Shown in pieces: positions 8,608-17,951 of a stretch of 64,000 nucleotides of DNA. Below the pieces are notes generated by a model that was not told where the DNA came from, did no database searches, and was given only the letters and a program-made list of their open reading frames with translations. The position numbers were made by a program, and so were the translations under genes. How positions within the stretch are numbered: position 1 is the first letter of the stretch; the number at the start of each line of letters is the position of its first letter. Location of the stretch: assembly GCA_043747555.1 (NCBI GenBank), contig JAYTOY010000081.1:1-64000 (forward strand), in the 5' to 3' direction. Source of the DNA: JAYWDA01 sp043747555. GTDB lineage: Bacteria > Bdellovibrionota > Bdellovibrionia > Bdellovibrionales > Bdellovibrionaceae.

Positions 8608-9548
8608 AAAATTAAATTCCTTAAAATATAAACCTGATGAATCTTTTGATCATGAAAGTCATTGGGAATTGTCAGGGCCGAGATATCTTCAACTTTGTAA
8701 TCAGCTAAAATTTCAGGAGCTACCTTGAAATTTCTTTTATTGGTCGAAAAGAATAATTGCCCTTCGGGCTGCAGCCGTTTCATCGTTTGCTGAATCAGTC
8801 CCACTTGATCGCGCTCGACTTCAAAAGTTCCATCCATGCGTTTAGAATTAGAAAAAGTGGGAGGATCTAAATAAATTAAATCAAAACGATCAGTGACGGG
8901 CTGATTTAAGTATTCGACGACATCTGATTGCAAAAAGCGGTGCGGCGCCAGCAAAATTTCGTTTAAATTAAAATTATCAATCGTCCAATCCAAATAAGTC
9001 CGCGACATATCAACGCTGGTTGTTTCAGCGCCAGCCTTTGCCGCGACCACACTAAAAGATCCGGTGTAACAAAAAAGATTAAGAAAACTTTTACCAGCCG
9101 CGATTTTAGAAATTTTGTAGCGCAAAGGCCGATGATCTAAAAAAAGTCCCGTGTCTAAATAATCGTAAGGGTTCACCCAAAACGAGCACTGACTTTCTTG
9201 GACTTGAAAGCGCCTTTTGGTTTCAGCAATTTTTTCATATTGATTAACGCCCTCTTGTCTCTCGCGTTTTTTAATCACGACGTCCTTGGCTTCAACCTTG
9301 AAAATTTCTTTTAAAGCTTCAAGAACCAACGGCAGATGATTTTTATCTTTATCGATCCACTTGTCGCTGCGATCATAGACCACAAAGATGTCCCCGTACT
9401 TATCCACAATAAATGGAAACTCGGGAATATCCCGGTCATAAATGCGAAAAGCCTGAATATGGTTGCGGTCAGCCCAAGGTTTCAGTTTTCGATAGTTTTT
9501 ATCAAAGCGGTTTTTAATCATCGACATGTCAGGCACAGGTTTAGACAA
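8604..9548 (-). CDS. rlmK: RlmK-type 23S rRNA methyltransferase (class I SAM-dependent)
   Basis: The 314-residue protein corresponds to the C-terminal half of E. coli RlmL/RlmKL, the part that makes m7G2069 in 23S rRNA. Diagnostic segments are LNLFCYTGSFSVVAAKAG (SAM-binding motif I), SVDMSRTYLDWT, and YLDPPTFSNSKRMDGTF with the catalytic-loop DPPT. The N-terminal m2G2445 domain (RlmL) is absent, so it is a stand-alone RlmK. The longest frame begins at TTG 9548 without a Shine-Dalgarno; an in-frame ATG lies at 9527. It is the first gene of an operon with the radical SAM protein. Confidence 0.85.
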   Translation of the reverse strand: MSKPVPDMSMIKNRFDKNYRKLKPWADRNHIQAFRIYDRDIPEFPFIVDKYGDIFVVYDRSDKWIDKDKNHLPLVLEALKEIFKVEAKDVVIKKRERQEGVNQYEKIAETKRRFQVQESQCSFWVNPYDYLDTGLFLDHRPLRYKISKIAAGKSFLNLFCYTGSFSVVAAKAGAETTSVDMSRTYLDWTIDNFNLNEILLAPHRFLQSDVVEYLNQPVTDRFDLIYLDPPTFSNSKRMDGTFEVERDQVGLIQQTMKRLQPEGQLFFSTNKRNFKVAPEILADYKVEDISALTIPNDFHDQKIHQVYILRNLIL

Positions 9549-9718
9549 TGTTACTCGCGCGCGCCAGTGAAAAGTCTCAGGACCTAAAACCAGTCTAGTT
9601 TTTGAATGCTGTTACGACTTTGGATAGGATCGATTGCTGTCTGTTCCATATTAAGAATTCTTGATTAGTTTCAATGGCTTTCGTTAAGACAAAGGGGCTA
9701 TTATCCGATCAATAAACC

Positions 9719-11248
9719 ATGATCGATTTGCCCATAGGCCTCCGTGCTAAACTTTACATTAAGCCTGTCGCCACAATTGCCATGGTTCTAACTATGTTGG
9801 GCCTTTCGGTCATGGGTTTCTTAGGTAAAAAAGAAGCTGCCGAGTTCAAAAAGAAAAGCTTCAAAGATCATAACCTGTATAATCTCGCTTTTCTTGCAAT
9901 TAACAAGGGCTGCAAAGGCAGCTTCAATGAAGTTGTCTGTACTTTCTTTGAAGGCTACGTCAAATCAGATGACTTAGTTCAACCTGAGTTACTCAATGAA
10001 AAAATCGAAAGATTTGAAGCCTTCGATCGCTCTACAAAGGAACAGCTTAAAGACTATATTCAAAATCTTCCTTTAAAACTGGCCGAACAAAATAAAAAAC
10101 TCGGCTATCAAAAAACCTTCAGAGAGTACTCTGCAGCTGCAGCAACAGTACACAAAGAAATCGTCACTTACGAAAACGCTCACAATTTGTTGGCAAGAGA
10201 AAATTTGAGCTGGAAAACGGTCGCATTGGCGCAGTGGATGCACCAAAATTGGTGGACCTTAGTAGCTAATCTTTTAATCCTAGGACTTTTTGGCATGCAT
10301 TTAGAACAAAGAATTGGCCGGACATTTTTGTTAATGGTTTTTGTATTAGGTGGATCAGCAGGTATGACTTTGCAGGCCGCTTTCGCAAGTCCTTATGAAT
10401 GGGTCGCAGGCGGAACCTCTGGAGTTATGGCCATTTTGGGGGCCTATAGTTTTTTCTTTTTAAAACAGAAAATGCAAATTTCTTTAAATAAAATAACGAT
10501 TCCAGGATGGGCTTATATTTTCCTGTTTTTAGTTGGAGGCAACGCATTTTATATCGAATCAAATATAGTTTTGTATTCGCACTCAGCCGGTGTTGCATTG
10601 GGAGTATTTTCTGCCGTTATAATCTCAATGATTTTTTGGGTTCAAAAAGATTTTCTCTTCGAGGCGGAGCAAGTTGCATTTTATAAAGCAAAAAAAACAG
10701 CCAGTCCGACAAAAAAAATTACTCACGTTTTCAATTTACTAGAGATCAATCCATATCAATTTCAATCTGTGGAATATTTAATAAAATCAGTAGCGAAGCA
10801 CCATATCGAGCCATTCTCTATTCCAAATCATGAACTTAAAAAAATTGGGCAGCTGATAGTGCGTATGATTAACGGTGAATTTAATGTGATGCCGACGCAA
10901 GGTTACGCTATCATTTCACTCCTGCCTCTGACCTGGAATTTTACATTGGTGCCGATGCCAATGTTAACAAAACGTGAACTTAATAAAATTGAAAATCAAA
11001 TCTTGGAAAGTGATTGGAGGTTAGCCATTCGTTTTTATGATTTGTACTTAACCCAGCACCCGAATCCAAAAGTGAAAGAGGCAATTCTACTAACGGTCAG
11101 AAAAATTATCGTGAATGCCGAAAGCCCGGTAAATCCGGAATACCACCAAAATATAGAATGGCTCCGCTTGTATGTGCTGTTCAGTGGAACCACGGCGATC
11201 ACCCAATTTTTAGCGGATAAATACGAAGACAAAACCGCGGCCAGCTAA
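9719..11248 (+). CDS. Rhomboid family intramembrane serine protease
   Basis: The 509-residue protein has an N-terminal TM-like segment (residues 15-35), a soluble insert, then a six-helix rhomboid core. The catalytic Ser is Ser234 in GGTSGVMA and His is His288 in YSHSAGVALG. His175 and Asn184 in the first core helix (MHQNWWTLVANLL) fit the oxyanion hole. A soluble C-terminal domain of about 190 residues has no recognised match. It would cleave membrane proteins within the bilayer. A -10-like TATTAT (9699-9704) lies upstream and the 5' leader would be very short, without a Shine-Dalgarno. Its stop overlaps the opposing HAD gene by 4 bp. Confidence 0.85.
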   Translation: MIDLPIGLRAKLYIKPVATIAMVLTMLGLSVMGFLGKKEAAEFKKKSFKDHNLYNLAFLAINKGCKGSFNEVVCTFFEGYVKSDDLVQPELLNEKIERFEAFDRSTKEQLKDYIQNLPLKLAEQNKKLGYQKTFREYSAAAATVHKEIVTYENAHNLLARENLSWKTVALAQWMHQNWWTLVANLLILGLFGMHLEQRIGRTFLLMVFVLGGSAGMTLQAAFASPYEWVAGGTSGVMAILGAYSFFFLKQKMQISLNKITIPGWAYIFLFLVGGNAFYIESNIVLYSHSAGVALGVFSAVIISMIFWVQKDFLFEAEQVAFYKAKKTASPTKKITHVFNLLEINPYQFQSVEYLIKSVAKHHIEPFSIPNHELKKIGQLIVRMINGEFNVMPTQGYAIISLLPLTWNFTLVPMPMLTKRELNKIENQILESDWRLAIRFYDLYLTQHPNPKVKEAILLTVRKIIVNAESPVNPEYHQNIEWLRLYVLFSGTTAITQFLADKYEDKTAAS

Positions 11249-12624
11249 TCCATTTCGTGCGACAGCGGTCTACGGGGTGCGCGAAAATAGTTTCTAGGTG
11301 AAAGCACCAATAAATCAGACAGTCGACTCATATAGACACAAGCATACCGATCAATCTGATAAGCTAGATAACTTTCTTCATTTCCAGCGCGCATCAGCTG
11401 ACCCCACTGCGGGTTGTACAAGGTATGTTGCTTTTTAATCAATTGGCTGATTTGTCCATCGATTTCTGAAATTCGTTTTTGCAAAGAATCGACTTTGTTT
11501 TCGTCAGACTGGCCTTTTTCTACTCGCAAAGTCATCATGCCAGTCAGCTCATCTTCTAACGGCTCTTTCTTATGCATTAACATTTCAATTTCTTGATTGA
11601 TGGGCTCAGCCTTTTTATTATTGCTAATTTCGCCTTCAAGCTCTTCGATCACCATGGCGGTTCGCCAGTTGCAATCTTTTTTCAAGCGCAAGATATCTCC
11701 GTAAATATGATCGCCGACATACAAAATATCATCGCCATTTAAGCCTAAATCAGACGTGAATTTCTTAGCATTTCCGCCTTGATAAAGACCGGGAACCAAT
11801 TTGTCATCAAGGTTTGTCATTGACCCATTCTGCGGATCAACCTTCAAATACTTATAATCTTCGTAAAAATACTTTGGCTTTTGCGCAAGAGTGATAACGA
11901 TCTCAAAAAGATCTAACCAATTTGCATGGTCTTTTAAAAAAGGGTTGATGGCGTAATCCAACAAAAGTTTTGTATAGTGAAAATCAGAATTAGTGACGAC
12001 AAAAAGTTTTTTTCCGTGCTTTTTAAATTTCTCAAGGCCATGCACGACGTCGGGATCTTTAATAATATATTGATCTAGATGCCGCTTTACTTCTTCTTTC
12101 AAGGATCCATCACGGTGTGCTTCATCTAAGGCCGCTAAGACATCGTCTGCAATCTGCGCGTACTCTGGATACTTATGGGTGACATCGGAATCTTTTAAAT
12201 CCACCAGCTGCGCAAAAAGATTGGCTAAAGACATCGAAAAAAAAGTATCAATCGCCATATAGTCGGTATTGCTGAGATCAATATAAGTGCTTTGATAAAG
12301 TTTTTGATGAGTTTTAAAATCCAAAAGTTGTTGGCCGTGGTAAGAAGCCCTAATCGCCGCATAGCGATTGAGTTTTAACAAATTCCCCTTTTTACGATCA
12401 ATCACAAGACCGCGAACCGCAAAATTATAATCAAACTTCAGCTTACGAAGACTTTCGGGATAGCCATTCCGAATGAGTTTATCAATCATTTTTGAATGCG
12501 ATAGGCGCTCGAAATTTTCACTGTTATAACGGATCAAGGTATGATCCATATCCAAGCCAATATAGCGAATTCTTTTAAGATTTAAAGTTCGGTTAATATA
12601 AACTCTGCATTTACGATCCGGCAT
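11245..12624 (-). CDS. HAD superfamily 5'-nucleotidase (cN-II-like)
   Basis: The 459-residue protein starts with RYIGLDMDHTLIRYN, where Asp25 and Asp27 are the HAD nucleophile and general acid. VVTNSDFHYTKLLLDY carries motif II, and DDILYVGDHIYGDILRLKK gives motif IV, as in the purine 5'-nucleotidase (IMP-GMP specific) family. It probably removes phosphate from nucleoside monophosphates, relevant to recycling nucleic acids. An insert near residues 335-400 is coiled-coil-like. AGGAGG lies 7 nt before the ATG. It converges on the rhomboid gene. Confidence 0.85.
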   Translation of the reverse strand: MPDRKCRVYINRTLNLKRIRYIGLDMDHTLIRYNSENFERLSHSKMIDKLIRNGYPESLRKLKFDYNFAVRGLVIDRKKGNLLKLNRYAAIRASYHGQQLLDFKTHQKLYQSTYIDLSNTDYMAIDTFFSMSLANLFAQLVDLKDSDVTHKYPEYAQIADDVLAALDEAHRDGSLKEEVKRHLDQYIIKDPDVVHGLEKFKKHGKKLFVVTNSDFHYTKLLLDYAINPFLKDHANWLDLFEIVITLAQKPKYFYEDYKYLKVDPQNGSMTNLDDKLVPGLYQGGNAKKFTSDLGLNGDDILYVGDHIYGDILRLKKDCNWRTAMVIEELEGEISNNKKAEPINQEIEMLMHKKEPLEDELTGMMTLRVEKGQSDENKVDSLQKRISEIDGQISQLIKKQHTLYNPQWGQLMRAGNEESYLAYQIDRYACVYMSRLSDLLVLSPRNYFRAPRRPLSHEMD

Positions 12625-12710
12625 TAAGTGCCTCCTGCGTCATACGTATAAGTAGCTTAGTTTACCTTAAACTTGCTGACGTCAGCAAGAGATTCCACGT
12701 AGGATAACCC

Positions 12711-13976
12711 ATGCTTTTAGAAACCACCCTCAGTCCTGAGCAGCAGAGCGCTTTGTCCGCCCTGCAATCTGGCGAAAATATATTTCTGACTGGCGGCGCT
12801 GGCTGCGGTAAGAGCTTTTTGATCCGCGAATTTATTAAAGACTTGGACCCGAAAATTTTTCCTATTCTAGCATCGACGGGGACTGCGGCAGTGCTTTTAG
12901 GTGGAAGAACTTTTCATAGTTTTTTTGGCCTAGGAATCATGGAAGGCGGTCCTGAAGCTACTTTCGAGCGAGTTTCCAAAGAACCAAAAATCTTGGCGCG
13001 TCTGAAACGCATCGAAGGTTTTGTGATGGACGAAGTTTCAATGATTCCAGGCTCTGCGTTCCGCGTCGCTGAAGCGCTGACAAGATTAGCTCGTGAAAGC
13101 ACTTTACCCTGGGGCGGCGTCCGAGTGATTGCCGTCGGCGACTTCTTGCAATTACCACCGATCACTCGTGGAGGACCCCGAGATTGGTGTTTTTTAGATC
13201 CCGCTTGGAGTTTTAGCGGCTTTCAAAATATCCGCCTGACGATTAACCATCGTGTCGAAGACCGCGAATATTTAAAAATCCTTGATAGCTTGCGTTTAGG
13301 CAAAGTAACAAGTGAAGCCAAACAGTTTTTAGACGCTAAATTAAAACCGCATAATGAAGAATGGCCGGGGACACGGCTTTTTCCTCTCCGAAAACAGTCG
13401 GAAGAGTATAATAATAAAAAATTAAATGAACTTCCGGATGCGGAAGTTCATGTTGATTCCATTTATTTAGGCCCAGAAAAATTCATCGATGTTTTAAAAA
13501 AATCAGCGCCAGTGCCAGAAAAGCTGACCTTAAAAATTGGCTGCCAAGTCATGTTTGTACAAAACGATCCGAACCGCCGCTGGGTGAATGGCACCAAGGG
13601 CGAAGTCATCGATATCTTGCCTGATAAAATCGTTGTTAAAAAATATGAAGGCCGCAATGTCACGGCTGATAAAAGCAGCTTTTCGATGATGGATGCCGAA
13701 GGCAAAGTCGTTGCTTCGGTGATCCAATTCCCTTTGATGCTGGCCTACGCAACCACCATTCATAAAAGCCAGGGCGCGACCTTGGATGAAATTTGGTGTG
13801 ATCTCGCCTCCCTTTGGGAGCCCGGCCAAGCCTATGTCGCCTTAAGTCGCCTCCGCACGGGCCAGGGCCTGCATTTACTGCGTTGGCAAGCTCGGTCCGT
13901 CATGGCTGATCCCCAAGTCTTGCGTTTCTATCAAGGAATCGAGTCTGGGCTTGATTCCTTCGATGTAACAGTTTAA
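12711..13976 (+). CDS. PIF1/RecD-like DNA helicase
   Basis: The 421-residue protein has Walker A GGAGCGKS (residues 28-35), Walker B VMDEVSMI, the PIF1-type signature GTAAVLLGGRTFHSFFG and a C-terminal motif ATTIHKSQGATLDE, followed by YVALSRLRTGQGLHLL. These define a superfamily 1B helicase of the PIF1/RecD2 group, which translocates 5' to 3' on single-stranded DNA. AGGATA precedes the ATG. It lies 27 bp upstream of hppD and in the same direction, so it may share a transcript with the aromatic-catabolism genes, although the functions are unrelated. Confidence 0.88.
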   Translation: MLLETTLSPEQQSALSALQSGENIFLTGGAGCGKSFLIREFIKDLDPKIFPILASTGTAAVLLGGRTFHSFFGLGIMEGGPEATFERVSKEPKILARLKRIEGFVMDEVSMIPGSAFRVAEALTRLARESTLPWGGVRVIAVGDFLQLPPITRGGPRDWCFLDPAWSFSGFQNIRLTINHRVEDREYLKILDSLRLGKVTSEAKQFLDAKLKPHNEEWPGTRLFPLRKQSEEYNNKKLNELPDAEVHVDSIYLGPEKFIDVLKKSAPVPEKLTLKIGCQVMFVQNDPNRRWVNGTKGEVIDILPDKIVVKKYEGRNVTADKSSFSMMDAEGKVVASVIQFPLMLAYATTIHKSQGATLDEIWCDLASLWEPGQAYVALSRLRTGQGLHLLRWQARSVMADPQVLRFYQGIESGLDSFDVTV

Positions 13977-14003
13977 TTCATGATTCTACATTGAGGAGGC
14001 CGC

Positions 14004-15056
14004 ATGGCTCAGATCACTGAACAAAATCCGGTTGGCATTAACGGCGTTGATTTTATTGAATACGCGGGCCCTGAAGCCAAGATGCTAGAGACCTTATTCC
14101 TTCGAATGGGTTTTCGTGAAGTTTCCACAGCAGCAGGAAAAAACATTAAGCTTTTTCGCCAAAATAAAATTAATTTTATCCTGAATATGGAACCAAAAAC
14201 TTTTGCGGCTGATTTTGCAACTCAGCATGGACCAAGTATTTGCACAACCGGTTGGACCGTCGTTGATGCCGAACACGCGTTTAAAACAGCAGTGGCGCGT
14301 GGAGCGCGACCTTACACGGGAACCGACGCGCAAAAAGGCGCAACCCCTTTTCCCGCCGTCTATGGCATTGGCGATTCCTTAGTTTATTTCGTCGACGCGA
14401 AAAACCATCAAAAACTTTACAGCGATATTTTCCAAATCAAAGAAGAAGACAAAGCTCCGGCGGGACATGGTTTGATTGAAGTGGATCACTTCACAAATAA
14501 TGTTCCCAAAGGCGAAATGCAAAAGTGGTGCGAATTTTATGAAAACGTTTTTAACTTTCGCGAGACTAGGTATTTCGATATCAAAGGCAAATCAACGGGA
14601 CTGATTTCAAAAGTCATGCGCTCGCCGTGCGGAAAGTTTTCGATTCCTATCAACGAACCTGGCGAAGGAAAAAATCAGATTCAAGAATATTTAGATCAAT
14701 ATCACGGTTCAGGCATTCAGCATTTGGCGATGACCACAGGAGATATCATCGAAACTTTGGAAACAATGAAAAGCAGCCAGATCGAATTTTTATCGCCACC
14801 ACCCCGAACTTACTATGCGATGATGAAAGAACGTCTTCCGCATGTGATCGAAGATTTAGATCGATTAGAAACAAATGCCATTCTTGTAGATGGTGATCAT
14901 GATGGCTACTTGCTTCAGATTTTTACTAAAAATGTGATCGGTCCGATTTTTTACGAATTGATTCAAAGAAAAAATCATTTCGGTTTCGGCGAAGGAAACT
15001 TTCAAGCCTTGTTTGATGCCATCGAAAGAGATCAGCAAGAGCGCGGCTATCTTTAA
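14004..15056 (+). CDS. hppD: 4-hydroxyphenylpyruvate dioxygenase
   Basis: The enzyme converts 4-hydroxyphenylpyruvate to homogentisate using Fe(II) and O2. The 350-residue length is normal. The three iron ligands are His162 (EVDHFT), His240 (GIQHLAM) and Glu318 (FYELIQRK), at nearly the same positions as in Pseudomonas HPPD, and the C-terminal GFGEGNFQALFDAIERDQ signature is present. AGGAGG precedes the ATG at normal spacing. The homogentisate dioxygenase gene follows after 15 bp, and a phenylalanine hydroxylase gene lies at 19.9-21.7 kb. Confidence 0.96.
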   Translation: MAQITEQNPVGINGVDFIEYAGPEAKMLETLFLRMGFREVSTAAGKNIKLFRQNKINFILNMEPKTFAADFATQHGPSICTTGWTVVDAEHAFKTAVARGARPYTGTDAQKGATPFPAVYGIGDSLVYFVDAKNHQKLYSDIFQIKEEDKAPAGHGLIEVDHFTNNVPKGEMQKWCEFYENVFNFRETRYFDIKGKSTGLISKVMRSPCGKFSIPINEPGEGKNQIQEYLDQYHGSGIQHLAMTTGDIIETLETMKSSQIEFLSPPPRTYYAMMKERLPHVIEDLDRLETNAILVDGDHDGYLLQIFTKNVIGPIFYELIQRKNHFGFGEGNFQALFDAIERDQQERGYL

Positions 15057-15071
15057 GGCCGGGAGGACTTT

Positions 15072-16184
15072 ATGTTTCATCACTATGCTCAAGGTCGTCA
15101 CACCACTCAAGGCCATAAGGGAATTCCTGAAGGTCACTTTGAAGAAGAGCAAGGTCGAAAGGGATTTTTCGGCCAAGTTTCTCACTTAATAAAGCCACAG
15201 CCCAGCACTCGTTGGGTGAATATTGAAGGCCCCTTAAAGCCCCATCTTTTTGATCTGGTCGAAATGCCAAAAAATTTCGGAGCCTGGCAGCGAGTTGTGC
15301 ACAATAACGATCTTGCGGTTTACAACTTGTGGCTGCAAAAAAAACCAGTGGCCGAGTTGACGGCTTTAAGAAATGCGGATGGCGATACATTATACTTCTG
15401 TCACAAAGGTGCAGGCGACGTATTAACTGAGTACGGCCTCTTAAAATTTAAAGTCGGGTCCTATATTAATATTCCAAAATGTGTTCACCACACTATTGTT
15501 CCGACAGAAGACACAAATTTTCTTGTGATCGAATCTAAGACCAGTTACTTCCGCGAGCCTGATCGCGGTATGGCCGGAAAAAATGCATTTTATGATTTAG
15601 AAGCTTTAGGAAAACCTGATTTAGCGGATCTTCACACAAAAATAAAAGAGCTGGGCGCAAATATTTTAAAAATTGATGTCAAACGCGCCGATCAAAAAAC
15701 TGTTTTCACTTATTCTGAATCTGTTTACGACACCGTTGGATGGAAAGGGGACATGTTCCCGTTCACTTTGCACATCAGTGATTTAATGCCCATGATCAGT
15801 CCGCGTGTGCATTTGCCACCTTCGATTCATACAACTTTTGTCGCCAATGGCTTTGTGGTTTGTACGTTTTTACCGCGCCCATTAGAAACAGATGCTGATG
15901 CTTTGAAGGTGCCTTTTTATCATCAGAATATGGATTACGATGAAGTCCTCTTTTATCACGATGGAAACTTTTTTAGTCGCGATAATTTGCACGCTGGCAT
16001 GATGACCGTTCATCCGGCAGGCTTTCCGCATGGTCCGCATCCAAAAGCCGTCAAAGGTGTCGCTACAAAAACGCACACTGATGAAGTGGCTGTCATGATC
16101 GACACTTGGCAACCTTTAGAAATTGATCCGCAGGCAAGCCAAGTCGAACTTCCAGATTACTGGAAATCTTGGATGAACAAGTGA
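15072..16184 (+). CDS. hmgA: Homogentisate 1,2-dioxygenase
   Basis: This cupin-fold Fe(II) enzyme opens the homogentisate ring to maleylacetoacetate. The 370-residue protein is shorter than the 430-residue proteobacterial type but keeps the cupin segments YFCHKGAGDVLTEYG and IPKCVHHTIVP, and the C-terminal TVHPAGFPHGPHPKA that supplies metal ligands. GGGAGGA lies before the ATG, 15 bp after hppD. Its last codons overlap the ribD start. Maleylacetoacetate isomerase and fumarylacetoacetase are not in the window. Confidence 0.92.
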   Translation: MFHHYAQGRHTTQGHKGIPEGHFEEEQGRKGFFGQVSHLIKPQPSTRWVNIEGPLKPHLFDLVEMPKNFGAWQRVVHNNDLAVYNLWLQKKPVAELTALRNADGDTLYFCHKGAGDVLTEYGLLKFKVGSYINIPKCVHHTIVPTEDTNFLVIESKTSYFREPDRGMAGKNAFYDLEALGKPDLADLHTKIKELGANILKIDVKRADQKTVFTYSESVYDTVGWKGDMFPFTLHISDLMPMISPRVHLPPSIHTTFVANGFVVCTFLPRPLETDADALKVPFYHQNMDYDEVLFYHDGNFFSRDNLHAGMMTVHPAGFPHGPHPKAVKGVATKTHTDEVAVMIDTWQPLEIDPQASQVELPDYWKSWMNK

Positions 16185-17281
16185 CCGTTCTTGAGGCGAT
16201 GAAATTAGCCATCGCGGAAGCTCGTAAAGGGGCGCCCTTTGTCAGCCCGAATCCAGTCGTAGGTTGTGTCATCCTGGATTCTGCGGGAAATTTTTTAAGT
16301 GCCAGTTATCATAAAAGTTATGGCCAGGCTCACGCCGAAGTTAACGCCCTTGCGGGTTTAACTCCTGATCAGTTGAAAGGCGCGCATGTTGTTGTTACCT
16401 TAGAACCTTGCGCCCATCAGGGAAAAACACCGTCTTGTGCAAAAACTTTAGCCACACTTCCTATTATAAAAGTAACCTACGGATTGATGGACCCGAATCC
16501 ATTGGTGGCCGGTCAAGGCGCTGAGATTTTAAGAGCAGCCGGCAAAGAAGTCGTTTTATTTTCTGAATTGCAAACTGAGCTTGAAGAACTTTGCGAAGTT
16601 TTTTTAATGAATCAGCGAAAGCAAAAGATCTTTGTCGCTTTAAAAGTGGCCACAAGTCTTGACGGTCAGATGGCATTGCAATCCGGTGAAAGCCAGTGGA
16701 TCACAGGGGAAAAAGCCCGCGAACACGCTCAATATTTAAGATCCTGCTACGATGCGGTTATGGTTGGGGCGGGGACGATTCAAAAAGACAATCCATCGCT
16801 GAATATCCGCCATCCAGATGTAAAAAAAGAAAACAAAGTGGTGGTCCTAGATCCGCAAGCCTTACAACTTAAAAACTTTTCTCAACTTCGTGTGGCTCAG
16901 ACGCATGAATCAAAAAATATTTTTTGGTGTGTCAGCGAGGAAGCGCAGATTCCTGCGATCGATCATGGTCCGCAAATTTTGAAAATTAAAAAAGACGAGC
17001 GTGGTTTTCAGCTGGACCATTTGATGTCCGAACTATGGAGTCATGGTTTGCGTTCTTTATATGTTGAAGGGGGCGCTCAAACTTTTGCGGCCTTGATTGA
17101 AAGCACTTGGGTGCATCGTTTGTACTTGTATCAAGCTCCTCATGTGATTGGGGCTGGCGGTGGCCTATCGTGGACTCAAGATCTGTCGATTTCCCAGTTA
17201 AAAGATCGCTGGGTGCTTAAGAATTTAAGCAGTGAAAAAATGGGCGATGACCTTCTGATAACAGCCCGATTCCTTGATTAA
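16181..17281 (+). CDS. ribD: Bifunctional riboflavin deaminase/reductase
   Basis: RibD carries out the deaminase and reductase steps of riboflavin synthesis. The N-terminal zinc deaminase domain has HAEVNAL and PCAHQGKTPSC; the C-terminal reductase domain has SLDGQMAL, SGESQWITG and YVEGGAQTFAAL. A GTG at 16181 overlaps the hmgA stop as GTGA and has GGATG upstream, so I prefer it to the TTG at 16169. The coupling to hmgA suggests one transcript, although no other rib gene is present. Confidence 0.93.
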   Translation: MTVLEAMKLAIAEARKGAPFVSPNPVVGCVILDSAGNFLSASYHKSYGQAHAEVNALAGLTPDQLKGAHVVVTLEPCAHQGKTPSCAKTLATLPIIKVTYGLMDPNPLVAGQGAEILRAAGKEVVLFSELQTELEELCEVFLMNQRKQKIFVALKVATSLDGQMALQSGESQWITGEKAREHAQYLRSCYDAVMVGAGTIQKDNPSLNIRHPDVKKENKVVVLDPQALQLKNFSQLRVAQTHESKNIFWCVSEEAQIPAIDHGPQILKIKKDERGFQLDHLMSELWSHGLRSLYVEGGAQTFAALIESTWVHRLYLYQAPHVIGAGGGLSWTQDLSISQLKDRWVLKNLSSEKMGDDLLITARFLD

Positions 17282-17443
17282 AGTCTGGGTTTTCCAAGTA
17301 AAGGGTTTACTCACCATATAAATTTTATATCAAGGAAAGCCTGGTTTCGAGCTGTGCTTGAGATAGGGCCAATGATCCATTGCACAAAGCTGCATTATTT
17401 AAGAGCTCTAGATGCGCGTTTTAGTTTTTGATATAGTGACTGA

Positions 17444-17878
17444 ATGAACGATGACGGCAGTAAATCTGGAAGTAATACCTCAAACTCTTTAGTTAATAAT
17501 CTTAAAAACGAATGGTCTTTATTTTGGAATAGCCTTTCCGGCGACTTTGTCGAAAGCGAGACTGAAGACCCCTTCAAGACTGGAAAAATCCAGGTTTTAT
17601 CTTTAGAACAAATTCGCGATATCACAAAAGCACTTAGCAAAAACCGCCGGCTTGTGAATCAAAAAATTGAATCTTTAAATAAAGAAATCGAGCTTAATTC
17701 TATTAAATTAGAAACTGTTCGTCTGGTCGGCACCCCAGATGACGAAATCGTCCACAGAATCAACGATCTATCCGATCAGGGCCAAGTCCTCAGCCAAGAA
17801 TTATCAAAAATCGATGAGCGCCTAAAAATCATCCATCACACCGAAGAACAAGTCCGCAGAAATAGCGAACCCGCTTAA
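17444..17878 (+). CDS. Small coiled-coil protein of unknown function
   Basis: The 144-residue protein has no signal peptide. Residues 55-140 are rich in Glu, Lys, Leu and Ile with heptad-like spacing, predicting a coiled coil. No family was recognised. No Shine-Dalgarno is visible; instead a -10-like TATAGT (17432-17437) ends 6 nt before the ATG, consistent with a leaderless mRNA, although no good -35 is seen. It precedes the second DUF4143 ATPase by 73 bp on the same strand. Confidence 0.65.
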   Translation: MNDDGSKSGSNTSNSLVNNLKNEWSLFWNSLSGDFVESETEDPFKTGKIQVLSLEQIRDITKALSKNRRLVNQKIESLNKEIELNSIKLETVRLVGTPDDEIVHRINDLSDQGQVLSQELSKIDERLKIIHHTEEQVRRNSEPA

Positions 17879-17922
17879 ATTGAAGTTCGGAAGATCTTTG
17901 ACAACAGGTTTTTCTGTACAAC

Positions 17923-17951
17923 ACTTCTAAAACGGCGTTAAAATTAGAAGT
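17923..17951 (+). promoter_or_regulatory. 29-bp inverted repeat abutting the second ATPase start codon
   Basis: ACTTCTAA (17923-17930) and TTAGAAGT (17944-17951) form a perfect 8-bp inverted repeat with a 13-nt centre. It ends exactly at the ATG at 17952. A -10-like TAAAAT (17939-17944) overlaps it, with TGTACA (17915-17920) at 18-bp spacing. The geometry mirrors the palindrome at 1306-1334, but the sequence differs. Confidence 0.45.

Noticed and set aside
13463..13829. Antisense open frames inside the PIF1 helicase gene
   Set aside because: They shadow conserved helicase motifs, lack ribosome sites and resemble nothing known.
17898..17903. Perfect -35 TTGACA before the second ATPase
   Set aside because: No -10-like hexamer at 16-18 bp; TGTACA/TAAAAT closer to the gene fits better.
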